Below are positions 1-8,800 of a stretch of 64,000 bases of DNA, one piece after another. The DNA comes from Verrucomicrobiota bacterium (lineage in GTDB: Bacteria; Verrucomicrobiota; Verrucomicrobiia; Limisphaerales; UBA9464): NCBI GenBank assembly GCA_947471985.1, contig CANIZL010000020.1, positions 1 to 64,000 of the forward strand. The letters run 5' to 3'. The position numbers and the translations under genes were made by a program. A model generated the notes under the pieces. It searched no databases. It was not told where the DNA came from and saw only the letters and a program-made list of their open reading frames with translations. Numbering within the stretch: position 1 is the stretch's first letter; every line of letters starts with the position of its first letter.

Positions 1-63
1 ACGACGGAGCAGTTCCGTTCGGTCGGTGTCGGAGAGAACGATGGGGAGCTTTGGACGAGCCAT
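1..63 (-). CDS. IS630-like transposase, N-terminal fragment cut by window edge
   Basis: Reading the minus strand from an ATG at 63 gives 21 codons, MARPKLPIVLSDTDRTELLR plus R, with no stop before the window edge. The opening MARPK followed by a short stretch, LSD and charged residues is typical of the first residues of IS630-family (Tc1/mariner-like, DDE) transposases, which start with a helix-turn-helix DNA-binding domain. Only this piece is visible, so the catalytic core and the state of the gene are unknown. The insertion sequence's end would lie to the right, probably between about 64 and 125, where the base composition becomes A/T-rich. The partner end is outside the window. The family call rests on a short match from memory. 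Confidence 0.5.
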   Translation of the reverse strand, partial: MARPKLPIVLSDTDRTELLRR

Positions 64-193
64 TCCGGAGATTGGCACGAAAAGGTGTTGTTAGTAAAGT
101 TATTTGTGAAACACTACACTAGATGGCGGGCGGCACGCTCCAGGAAAGACTTCTTGCCTCTGATTCATCGCTTCCGGCGGCCACTGCCCGCCA

Positions 194-287
194 GTGAACC
201 TGGCACGCTAATTCTGACACCGAGCCTGACACCGAGCCTGACACCGTGTGCGGGCACGCTATCCCCGGAACACTGAACCTGGTACCC
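194..287. repeat. CCTGGCACC-type repeat with 12-bp tandem repeat
   Basis: Two copies of a TGAACCTGGYAC motif (194-206 and 274-286) bracket a 12-bp tandem repeat, TGACACCGAGCC, present 2.7 times at 215-247. The same core motif recurs in the gene-poor stretch around 49-50 kb. No open frame here looks like a gene. The stretch 64-304 otherwise holds only the presumed end of the insertion sequence. Confidence 0.6.
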
Positions 288-304
288 AGTTCGTGGGGGG
301 AGGG

Positions 305-1030
305 CTAGTGGCGGTCGGAGCTGCGGGCGTATTGGCGGGCGAGTTCTTCCGGGGTGGCGCCGCGGCGCCAGGACCATTGCAGGCGGGCCATCAGCCACCA
401 GGTGCGCAGGACGCCGTGACGTTCAAAGCGGCGTGCACTGGTCGAGACCGTCGCCGAGGCCAAGGCGAGGCGGCCTTGCGTCTGTAGGGCACGGCAAAGC
501 GCAAATTCCTCCATCAAAGGGAGCGACGGGATGCCGCCAATCGCCGCGAGAACTTCCCGGCGGACGAAAATGGCTTGGTCGCCAAAGAGGCGGCCGGTCA
601 GATGAAAATAGGCGGCGGAGCGCCAGCGGGCCGTCGAGCGCAAGAGCCAGGGGGCATCGCGGAATACCTTGTGAAATCCGCCACCCACCACCGGGGCGCA
701 GGATCCGCGGGAAACCGACTCATTGCCAGTGGGCGCTAGGGCGGCGGCGATAGACCGGCCGGCGTCTGGGGGGAGCCAGGTGTCCGCGTGCACCAACACA
801 ATGACGTCGCCGGTCGCGGCGGTGGCTCCAACGCGGAGTTGGGCCCCGCGTCCGCGTTCGCCGGTTATCCAGCGGGCGCCCGCGGCTTCGGCGATCGATT
901 GGGTGGCGTCCTGACTGCCGCCGTCGCTGACGAGAATTTCTTGGACCTCCGGGACCGCCTGCGCTTGAGCGAGCGTGGTCGGCAGGGCGGCGGCTTCGTT
1001 CAGGGTCGGAATCACGACGGTGAGGCGCAT
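305..1030 (-). CDS. Family 2 glycosyltransferase, TIGR04283-type
   Basis: A 241-residue cytoplasmic or membrane-associated GT-A glycosyltransferase, which would transfer a sugar from an activated donor to an unknown acceptor. The N-terminus has VIPTLNE (residues 6-12) and VSDGGSQDAT (about 34-43), the donor-binding signature of family 2 enzymes. HADTWLP (about 81-87) stands at the DxD position. The C-terminal half has GDQAIFVRRE, PLMEEF and TSARRFERHG, which I recognise from the TIGR04283 subfamily often annotated with arsenosugar biosynthesis. No arsenosugar gene is beside it, so that role is not supported. About 13 residues around GNESVSRG look like an insertion relative to the usual form. 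The upstream gene on this strand ends in a terminator, so this gene is probably transcribed alone. Confidence 0.85.
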   Translation of the reverse strand: MRLTVVIPTLNEAAALPTTLAQAQAVPEVQEILVSDGGSQDATQSIAEAAGARWITGERGRGAQLRVGATAATGDVIVLVHADTWLPPDAGRSIAAALAPTGNESVSRGSCAPVVGGGFHKVFRDAPWLLRSTARWRSAAYFHLTGRLFGDQAIFVRREVLAAIGGIPSLPLMEEFALCRALQTQGRLALASATVSTSARRFERHGVLRTWWLMARLQWSWRRGATPEELARQYARSSDRH

Positions 1031-1155
1031 GCGGGGGATTCCGGAAAGGGGTTGGGGCAGGGCGGCCGGCGGCGGGAACGGGAACGCCGGAGCGGGGGAA
1101 CGAATTTCGGCGGCAGGGCTGGTCGCGGGCGGGAGAAAGGCGGGCGAACGGACGG

Positions 1156-1203
1156 AAAAAGCGAGCCGGAGGTTCGGGGCGCCCGGGCCCGCGAACCTCC
1201 GGC
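1156..1203 (-). terminator. Intrinsic terminator after the PfkB-type kinase gene
   Basis: A perfect 12-bp stem (GCCGGAGGTTCG at 1165-1176 against CGAACCTCCGGC at 1192-1203) with a 15-nt GC-rich loop. On the minus strand it is followed within four bases by five T (1156-1160). It lies 11 bp after the kinase stop codon. Confidence 0.85.
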
Positions 1204-1213
1204 AGCGGTCGTC

Positions 1214-2116
1214 TTAGAGCTTGGTGATCTTCAGCAACTCCTTCACCCGCGCGGCGATCTTTTCCTGGGTAACCTTGGTGGTGACCTGGAGTCCAAAGCC
1301 TTCGCAGCAGAAACTCGCCACCACCGCGCCGTGCACCATGGCCATCCGGAGATGGGAATCCACGGAACCGCCCTTCGACGCCAGATACCCCATCATGCCG
1401 CCCACGAAGGAATCACCGGCGCCGGTGGGATCGACGACCTTGTGCAGCGGATACGCGGGGGCAACGAACAGGCCCTTGGGGGAGCTGAGGATCGAGCCGT
1501 GCTCGCCCTTCTTCACGATGATGTATTTGGGTCCCAACTGATGGAGCTTGGGCAGGGCCGCCACGACGTTGTCTTCCTTCACGAGCTGGCGGGCCTCGCT
1601 GTCGTTGAGCACCAGACAGTCGACGCGCTTCAACAGCCGCAGGACCTCCTCGAGCGTGATGTTGAGCCAGAGATCCATCGTGTCGGCGACGACGAACTTG
1701 GGCTTGCGCAGTTGGTCGAGGACGCGGTTCTGGACCTGCGGCGAAATGTTGGCGAGCAGCACGTAGCCGGCGGTTTCGCAGGGACCGGGCAGGGCGGGCA
1801 TCCAGCCGTCAATCACGCCGAGGATCGTCTCCAGCGTGCGACGGTTGTTCATGTTGACCTCATACTCGCCCGACCAGTGGAAGGTCTGACCGCCTTTGAC
1901 GACCTCGAGGGCCTGGAGATCGATGCCGTGCTTGCGGTAGAGATTGATGTATTTGCGGGGGAAATCACTGCCGACCACGCCGACCAATTGGACGGGGCAG
2001 AAAAAGCTCGCCGCGACGGCCGCGTGACTGGCGGAGCCGCCGAGCAGTTTGGGGTTTTCGGAATAGGGCGTGCGGATGGAATCCAACGCGGTGGTGCCAG
2101 CGACAAGAACACTCAT
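1214..2116 (-). CDS. PfkB-family sugar/nucleoside kinase
   Basis: A 300-residue cytoplasmic kinase that would phosphorylate a sugar or nucleoside with ATP. The ribokinase-fold signature DPTGAGDSFVGG, which holds the catalytic Asp and the anion hole, lies near residue 230. The N-terminal glycine motif is GGSASHAA (about residue 29), equivalent to the GGxxxN substrate-binding region. The ATG at 2116 is chosen; the TTG at 2128 is in frame but less likely. The substrate cannot be read from the sequence. Similar 'sugar kinase' proteins, with LLANISP in the middle, are common in Verrucomicrobiota and other phyla. The gene is divergent from the amidohydrolase-like gene and ends in a strong terminator. 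Confidence 0.88.
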   Translation of the reverse strand: MSVLVAGTTALDSIRTPYSENPKLLGGSASHAAVAASFFCPVQLVGVVGSDFPRKYINLYRKHGIDLQALEVVKGGQTFHWSGEYEVNMNNRRTLETILGVIDGWMPALPGPCETAGYVLLANISPQVQNRVLDQLRKPKFVVADTMDLWLNITLEEVLRLLKRVDCLVLNDSEARQLVKEDNVVAALPKLHQLGPKYIIVKKGEHGSILSSPKGLFVAPAYPLHKVVDPTGAGDSFVGGMMGYLASKGGSVDSHLRMAMVHGAVVASFCCEGFGLQVTTKVTQEKIAARVKELLKITKL

Positions 2117-2264
2117 GGGAATGCGCAATAATCTGAGATATACCGTTACAAATACGTGGGGCGCTACCGCGCCGGGCGGGGATTCTATCGTGGCGCCGGG
2201 GGCGGGGAAGGGGAATTGCCGAAAGAATCACCGAAACTGGCGGGTGGCGGATTGGGGGCGGAAG

Positions 2265-2308
2265 GGTGGCACGCGGAGGCGCGGGGACGCGGAGGCGGTG
2301 AGAAGAAG
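2265..2308. repeat. CACGCGG/GACGCGGAGG dispersed repeat, copy 1
   Basis: CACGCGGAGGCGCGGGGACG and the following GCGGAGGCGG form a purine-rich repeat. A close relative lies inverted at 28124-28170. It sits between divergent genes and abuts the presumed 5' region of the amidohydrolase-like gene. Confidence 0.6.
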
Positions 2309-2376
2309 TGGGTGATGGGGCAAGTTTTCGTCGGTGCTGGCTTGACTCGGTCCTTGAAAACAGACACCCAAGGGCC

Positions 2377-3708
2377 GTGCAAGGTCATTTCTCGCCGGGT
2401 CGGTGGCCGGGGATCGTTGGTTTGGCGATCCTGGGGTGGATGGGTGCGGGGCTGCACGCCGCCTCGCTGCGCCTGGTGGGCGGTCTCGTTCACACCGTGT
2501 CCGGACCCACGCTCACCAATGTGCCCGTGCTGGTGCGCGACGGAAAGATCGTCGCGGTGGGGCCCGGTGCCGAAGGTCCGGCCGATGCCACCGTGGATCT
2601 CGCGGGGCAACACCTCTATCCGGGACTCATCGCGCCCACCACGGTGCTGGGATTGCTGGAAATCGACGGCGTTCGTTCGACCCGCGATACCACGGAGGTG
2701 GGCGAATTCACGCCCGAGGTGAATGCCTGGGTGGCGGTGAACCCGGACACCGAACTCATCCCGGTGGCGCGCGCCAATGGTTACACTCACGCCCAAGTGG
2801 TGCCGCTCGGAGGCACGGTCAGCGGGGTCAGTGGCGTGATTCAATTGAAGGGCTGGACCACGGAGGATCTGGCCATCCGGCGCGCGGCGGCGTTGCACGT
2901 GTTTTGGCCGAGCTTTGAACTCGATCTGACGCCCAAGCATCTGGCTCCCAATAAGGACAAATGGAAATCGCCGGAAGACCAGGTCCGGGAGCGGGAGCGT
3001 CGGCTGCGCGAAGTGGACGCGTTTTTTGCTGAAGCGTCGGCATATCACCGTGCGAAGGACGCGGCGGCGAAGACCAACGCCAGCAGTTGGAAATCGGTGC
3101 CGTCGTGGGAGGCCATGGGGCCGGTCCTGCGCGGGGAATTGCCGGTGTGGTTGCATGCCGATGAAACGCGGCAGATTCGTTCGGCCGTGGAATGGGCAGG
3201 ACAGCGGCATTTTGCCGCGGTGGTGGCGGGCGGGCGGGATGCGGCGGTGTGCGCGGGTTTGCTGGCGTCCAATCACGTGGCCGTGGCGTATGAGCACGTC
3301 TTCACGCTGCCGCCCCGGGATAGCGACAGCTACGACGTGCAATTCGCCGCGCCGGCCGCGCTCGCGCAGGCGGGGGTGCCGGTGGCGTTTACCGAAGGGA
3401 CGGATCGCTTCGGGGCGTCGGGGATTCGCAACATTCCGTACGGTGCAGCTCAGGCGATGGCGTTTGGGTTGTCGCGGGACGAGGCGATTCGGGGGCTGAC
3501 TTTGTATCCGGCCCGGATGCTGGGGCTGGCGGATCGATTGGGGTCCATTGAAGCGGGCAAGGAGGCGACGTTGATTGTGGTGGATGGGGATATTCTGGAT
3601 ATCCGGCGGCGGGTCACGCGGATGTGGATCCGGGGGGAGGACGTGTCGTTGGAAAGTCGGCATACGCGGCTGTATGAGCGGTATCGGCAACGGCCGAAGG
3701 CGTTGTGA
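2377..3708 (+). CDS. Secreted amidohydrolase-superfamily protein lacking the HxH motif
   Basis: About 443 residues if it starts at the GTG at 2377. The first in-frame ATG is 2440, and the frame is also open from a GTG at 2308. The 2377 start gives a fitting signal peptide (hydrophobic GIVGLAILGWMGAGLHA). The fold is that of imidazolonepropionase-like amidohydrolases: N-terminal LVRDGKIVAVG beta-sandwich strand, YPGLI, and a C-terminal LYPARMLGLADRLGSIEAGK and DADLIV-like return to the sandwich. After YPGLI the usual DxHxH metal ligands are replaced by APTTVLGLLEID. Later candidate ligands remain (LHADE near residue 265, YEHVF, TEGTD). Family members of this form are known in PVC and Bacteroidetes genomes; whether they hydrolyse anything is unknown. 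It stands alone. Confidence 0.8.
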   Translation: MQGHFSPGRWPGIVGLAILGWMGAGLHAASLRLVGGLVHTVSGPTLTNVPVLVRDGKIVAVGPGAEGPADATVDLAGQHLYPGLIAPTTVLGLLEIDGVRSTRDTTEVGEFTPEVNAWVAVNPDTELIPVARANGYTHAQVVPLGGTVSGVSGVIQLKGWTTEDLAIRRAAALHVFWPSFELDLTPKHLAPNKDKWKSPEDQVRERERRLREVDAFFAEASAYHRAKDAAAKTNASSWKSVPSWEAMGPVLRGELPVWLHADETRQIRSAVEWAGQRHFAAVVAGGRDAAVCAGLLASNHVAVAYEHVFTLPPRDSDSYDVQFAAPAALAQAGVPVAFTEGTDRFGASGIRNIPYGAAQAMAFGLSRDEAIRGLTLYPARMLGLADRLGSIEAGKEATLIVVDGDILDIRRRVTRMWIRGEDVSLESRHTRLYERYRQRPKAL

Positions 3709-3893
3709 GGCGCGGACTGCTTGCCGGCGGGAAAGTCAGGGAGATAGGGGGGGTGATTGGGGAACAACGACTCGCCGACTAGAAATTCAGCGGCACGCGG
3801 AAAGTCGGCGGTTCCGGGGCGGTGGATTCAGGTGCAACTTCAGGTTGCCCCACTGGGGGGGGCTTCGCACTGTACGCCTTCGTTTTTGCACGC

Positions 3894-5696
3894 ATGAAAC
3901 GCACGCATCATTGCAGTGAGCTGCGCCCGGCCCACGCCGGCCAGACGGTCATCCTCGAGGGCTGGGTCCACAGTCGCCGCGATCTCGGCGGTCTGCTCTT
4001 CATCGATCTGCGCGATCGCGAAGGGCGCACCCAGACGGTTTTTGATCCCGCCGATATCCCGGCGGATCTGGTGGCTCGCGCCGCCCGGTTGCACAGCGAA
4101 TCCGTCATCCGGGTCAGCGGTCTGGTTCGGCCCCGGCCCACCGGCACCGACAACGCCAAGATCCCCACCGGTCAGGTGGAGGTGATGGTGCGCGAATTGA
4201 CCATCCTCAATGAGGCGGCGGTTCTGCCGTTCCCGGTGGATGACCCCGAACTGGCCAACAAGGTCAACGAAGAACTGCGTCTCCAGTACCGTTATCTGGA
4301 TCTGCGCCGCCCGGAGATGATGCGCAATTTGCGCACCCGTTCCAAGGTGGCCATCGCCACGCGCAGTTACATGGACGAGCAGGGCTTCCTGGAAGTGGAG
4401 ACCCCGACGCTGTTCAAGTCGACCCCGGAAGGCGCCCGCGAATTCCTAGTGCCGAACCGCCGCGATCCCGGGACCTTCTACGCCCTCCCGCAGTCGCCCC
4501 AGCAGTTCAAACAGATCCTCATGGTCAGCGGCGTGGAACGTTATTTCCAGCTCGCCCGTTGCTACCGGGACGAGGATTTGCGGGCCGATCGCCAACCCGA
4601 GTTCACGCAGGTCGACATCGAAATGTCGTTCATCGATCGCGAGGACATTTACGCCTTGATCGAAGGGTTGTTGAAGGTGGTCTGGCGCACCGCGCTGGGA
4701 CGCGAGATTCCGACGCCCTTCAAGCGCATCAGCTTCCAGGAAGCGTTGAACCGCTGGGGTATCGACAAGCCGGATACCCGGTTTGGGATGGAACTGGTCG
4801 ATCTCAGCGAGGACTTCCGCGGCAGCAAGTTCGGGGTCTTCGGCAATGCCGTGGCCAACGGCGGGCACGTGAAGGCGATCAACGCCAAGGGCCTGGCGGG
4901 GGCGACGCAGGGGCAGTTGGAGACGATGACCGAATACGCGAAGAGTTTCGGCGCCAAGGGTCTGGCGTTCATCAAGGTCGAGGGCGGCGAATGGAAATCG
5001 CCCATCGTGAAATTCTTCAACGAAGCCGAGAAGGCCGCGTTGATCAGCAAGCTGGCGATCGAGGAAGGCGATTTGATCCTCTTCGCGGCCGACCAATGGC
5101 TCAATGCCTGCGAAATCCTCGGCAAGATCCGGCTCTATTGCGCGGAAGTGCTCAAGACGCAGGGCAAATTGGTGATCCCGACGGATCGCTTTGATTTCCT
5201 CTGGGTCGTCGACTTCCCGCTGCTGAGCTACGACAAGGAGATGAACCGCTGGTACTCCAGCCATCATCCGTTCACGGCGCCGGTGGCGGAGGACATCCCG
5301 CTGCTGACCACCGATCCGAAGAAGGTCCGCGGCCAGCACTATGACATCGTGGTGAACGGTGTGGAGTTGGGTGGGGGATCGATCCGGATTCATCAGCCGG
5401 ACGTGCAGAAGACGATTTTTGAGGACGTCCTGGCGATTCCGGCGGAGGAGACGCAATCGCGTTTCGGCTACATGCTGGAAGCCTTCAAGTACGGCGCACC
5501 TCCCCACGGCGGCATTGCGCTCGGCTTCGATCGCCTCTGCGCGATCCTGTGCGGGACGACGAGCATCCGGGACGTCATTGCCTTCCCGAAGACGGCGAAG
5601 GGTGTGGATTTGATGACGCAATCGCCGGCGAATGTCTCGGCGCGGCAGCTCAAGGAACTGCATCTCGAAGTGAAGGCGGCGAAGAAGGACGCCTGA
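3894..5696 (+). CDS. aspS: Aspartate--tRNA ligase
   Basis: A 600-residue bacterial-type class II synthetase that charges tRNA(Asp) with aspartate. The ATG at 3894 gives the standard N-terminus MKRTHHCSEL. The anticodon-binding OB fold has GWVHSRRDLGG (residues 26-36). Motif 2 is seen as CYRDEDLRADRQPEFTQ near residue 222, and motif 3 as GIALGFDRL near 539. The GAD insertion domain lies between about 300 and 420. The Leu in RRDLGG is the residue reported for discriminating AspRS enzymes, whereas His is found in some non-discriminating ones; this is a hint only. A gene for a housekeeping enzyme here marks the region as stable chromosome. A perfect hairpin terminator follows. Confidence 0.98.
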   Translation: MKRTHHCSELRPAHAGQTVILEGWVHSRRDLGGLLFIDLRDREGRTQTVFDPADIPADLVARAARLHSESVIRVSGLVRPRPTGTDNAKIPTGQVEVMVRELTILNEAAVLPFPVDDPELANKVNEELRLQYRYLDLRRPEMMRNLRTRSKVAIATRSYMDEQGFLEVETPTLFKSTPEGAREFLVPNRRDPGTFYALPQSPQQFKQILMVSGVERYFQLARCYRDEDLRADRQPEFTQVDIEMSFIDREDIYALIEGLLKVVWRTALGREIPTPFKRISFQEALNRWGIDKPDTRFGMELVDLSEDFRGSKFGVFGNAVANGGHVKAINAKGLAGATQGQLETMTEYAKSFGAKGLAFIKVEGGEWKSPIVKFFNEAEKAALISKLAIEEGDLILFAADQWLNACEILGKIRLYCAEVLKTQGKLVIPTDRFDFLWVVDFPLLSYDKEMNRWYSSHHPFTAPVAEDIPLLTTDPKKVRGQHYDIVVNGVELGGGSIRIHQPDVQKTIFEDVLAIPAEETQSRFGYMLEAFKYGAPPHGGIALGFDRLCAILCGTTSIRDVIAFPKTAKGVDLMTQSPANVSARQLKELHLEVKAAKKDA

Positions 5697-5734
5697 TTCC
5701 GAACACCGGTCGCCGCAAATGGCGACGCAACCCT

Positions 5735-5775
5735 CCGCGGGGCATGGCTGAAAGGCCATGCCCCGCGGCGTTTTT
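5735..5775 (+). terminator. Intrinsic terminator after aspS
   Basis: A perfect 14-bp stem (CCGCGGGGCATGGC at 5735-5748 and its complement at 5755-5768) with a six-base TGAAAG loop, then CG and five T (5771-5775). It starts 38 bp after the aspS stop. Confidence 0.93.
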
Positions 5776-5878
5776 GGGGTGGTCCGCGCTCCGCCGAGGG
5801 CGGGGGGTAAATCTTCCGGGTCCGCGCTTACTTTCCTTGGCCACTGGGGCCTCGTTCGGGTACAGCTTCACCGAACGT

Positions 5879-8800
5879 ATGCCGTCCCGCACTTCACCCC
5901 TTGCCGTGACCGCTCCGGCGGTTCCGAAACACCGTGAGTTCAAGAAACTCATGGCCGCCAATCGTTCCGAAATCGCCATCCGGATTTTCCGGGCGGCGAC
6001 GGAGTTGGGACTCAAAACCGTGGCCGTTTTCGCGCAGGAGGACCGCTTCTGTATGCATCGGTTCAAGGCCGATGAAGCGTATACGGTGGGCATCGGCAAG
6101 GGGCCGGTGGCGGCGTACCTCGACATTCCCAGCATCATCGCGATGGCGGTGGAGCGGGGCGTGGATGCCATTCATCCCGGCTACGGATTTTTGTCGGAGA
6201 ACGCCAACTTTGCCCGGGCGTGTGCGGCGGCCGGGATCGCGTTTGTCGGTCCGCGGCCGGAATTGCTCGACATGATGGGCGACAAGACCGCGGCGCGCTC
6301 ACTGGCCCAGCGCATCAATGTGCCCACGTTGCCGGGGACCGAAGAGGCGATCACCGACCGGGACGAGGCGATGAAGACCGCCCGGCAGATCGGCTTTCCG
6401 CTCATCATCAAGGCGGCGTTTGGCGGGGGCGGTCGGGGCATGCGGGTGGTGCACAAGGCGGCGGACCTCGGCGGGTTGCTCGACGAGGCCCAATCCGAGG
6501 CCGAGCGGGCCTTTGGCAATGCGGCCGTGTTTCTCGAGAAATACATTCCCCACGCGAAACACATCGAGGTGCAGATCCTTGGGGACCAGCACGGCAATGT
6601 GATCCACCTGCACGAGCGCGATTGCTCGATTCAGCGGCGGCATCAAAAGGTGGTGGAAGTGGCGCCGTCCTTCGGCTTGCCCGAAGGCGTCATCCAGGAG
6701 TTGTGCGAGGCGGCGGCGCGGATGGCCCGTGAAGTGCGTTACGACAACGCGGGCACGATCGAGTTCCTCTACGATCTGGATCACCACAAGTGGTACTTCA
6801 TCGAGATGAACCCGCGCATTCAGGTGGAGCATACCGTGACCGAAGTCATCACGGGGCTCGACCTCGTTCGGGCGCAGATTCTCATTGCCCAGGGCCATAG
6901 TTTGCACAGCCGGGAAGTCGGCATGCCGAAACAGGAGGATGTCCCGCGCAACGGCTACGCGATTCAGAGCCGGGTGACGACCGAGGATCCGGAGAACAAG
7001 TTCATGCCGGATTACGGCAAGCTGCTGGCGTATCGGTCGCCCGGCGGGTTCGGCATTCGCTTGGACGGCGGCATGGGGTATTCCGGCGCGGTGATCACGC
7101 CGTTTTACGATTCCATGCTGGTGAAGGTGATTGCGTCGGGTCAGACCTACGAGATCGCGATGGACCGCATGGACCGTGCGCTGCGCGAGTTCCGGATCCG
7201 CGGGGTGAAGACCAACATCCCCTTCCTGGAAAACGTCATTCGCAATCCGGTTTTCCGTTCCGGGCAGGCGACCACGACGCTCATCGACACCACGCCGGAG
7301 CTCTTTTCCTTCAAGTCGCGCAAGGATCGGGCCACGAAGCTGCTGACGTTCCTGGGCAATGTGATCGTCAACGGCAACCCGCACGCGAAGGGTTTCGTGC
7401 CGGCGAAGGCGCTGGCCCTGTCGAAATCCCCGCTGAGCGGCGCGGCCACGCCCGGAGCCACCCCGCCGCCGGGAACCCGCCAGATGTTGCTGGAGTTGGG
7501 ACCGAAGAAATTCGCCGAATGGACCCACAAGCAGAAGCGCTTGTTGGTGACGGACACCACCTTCCGCGACGCCCATCAGTCGCTCATGGCCACGCGGGTG
7601 CGCACGTACGACATGCTGGCCTGCGCGGAATCGCTGGCGTACCGCGTCGGGGGCGGCGCGAATGGCCTGTTCTCCCTGGAGATGTGGGGCGGCGCGACCT
7701 TCGACACGGCGATGCGTTTCCTCAATGAGGATCCGTGGGAACGCTTGCGGACGCTGCGGGCAAAGATCCCGAACGTCTGTTTCCAGATGCTTTTCCGCGG
7801 TTCCAACGCGGTGGGTTACTCGAACTATCCGGACCACGTGGTGGCGGGCTTCGTGAAGCACGCGGCGGAGTCGGGCATGGATATTTTCCGGATCTTTGAT
7901 TCGCTGAACTACCTGCCGAACCTGCGGGTCGCGATGGAAGCGGTGCAGGGAACGCATGCGATCTGCGAAGGGGCGTTGTGTTACACCGGCGACATCCTGG
8001 ACGACCGCCGGGATAAATTCTCACTCCAGTATTACGTGAAGCTGGCCCAGGAACTCGAGCGCATGGGCGCCCATTTCCTGGCGATCAAGGACATGGCCGG
8101 CCTGTGCCGTCCGCTGGCCGCCAAGAAACTGGTCAAGGCGCTCAAGGAAGCGGTGGGATTGCCGATCCACTTCCACACCCATGATACCGCCGGCACGCAG
8201 GCGGCGGCGATTCTCAATGCGAGTGAAGCCGGAGTGGATGTGGTTGATCTGGCGCTGGCGAGCATGTCGGGCAGCACGTCGCAGCCGAATCTGAATTCGT
8301 TGGTGGCGGCGTTGCAGCATTCGCCCCGGGACACGCGTCTGGATTTGCCCGCGCTGAACGAATTTTCCGATTACTGGGAGAAGGTGCGGGAACAGTACGA
8401 GCCGTTCGATACGGCGCCGAAGACCGGTTCCGCCGAGGTGTATCTGCACGAGATGCCAGGTGGCCAGTACACCAATCTCAAGGAACAGGCCGCGAGCATG
8501 GGCGTTTCCCATCGCTGGCCGGAGATCGCCCGCACGTATGCCGAGGTGAATCAGTTGTTCGGCGATATCGTGAAGGTGACGCCGTCCAGCAAGGTGGTGG
8601 GCGATATGGCCTTGTTCCTGTTCAGCCGCGGGATCAAGCCGGCGGACGTGGTGAATCTGGAACCCGGCACGACGAGTTTCCCGGACAGCGTGGTGGACAT
8701 GCTGGGCGGCGGACTGGGCTGGCCCGAAGGCGGATTCCCGGAAGCCGTGCAACGGGTGGTGCTCGGCGAAAAACGCGCCAAGGAAGCGCATCAGGCTTAC

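Noticed and set aside
305-1030. Arsenosugar biosynthesis locus
   Set aside because: Only the glycosyltransferase resembles that pathway; no radical SAM or arsenic methyltransferase genes are near.
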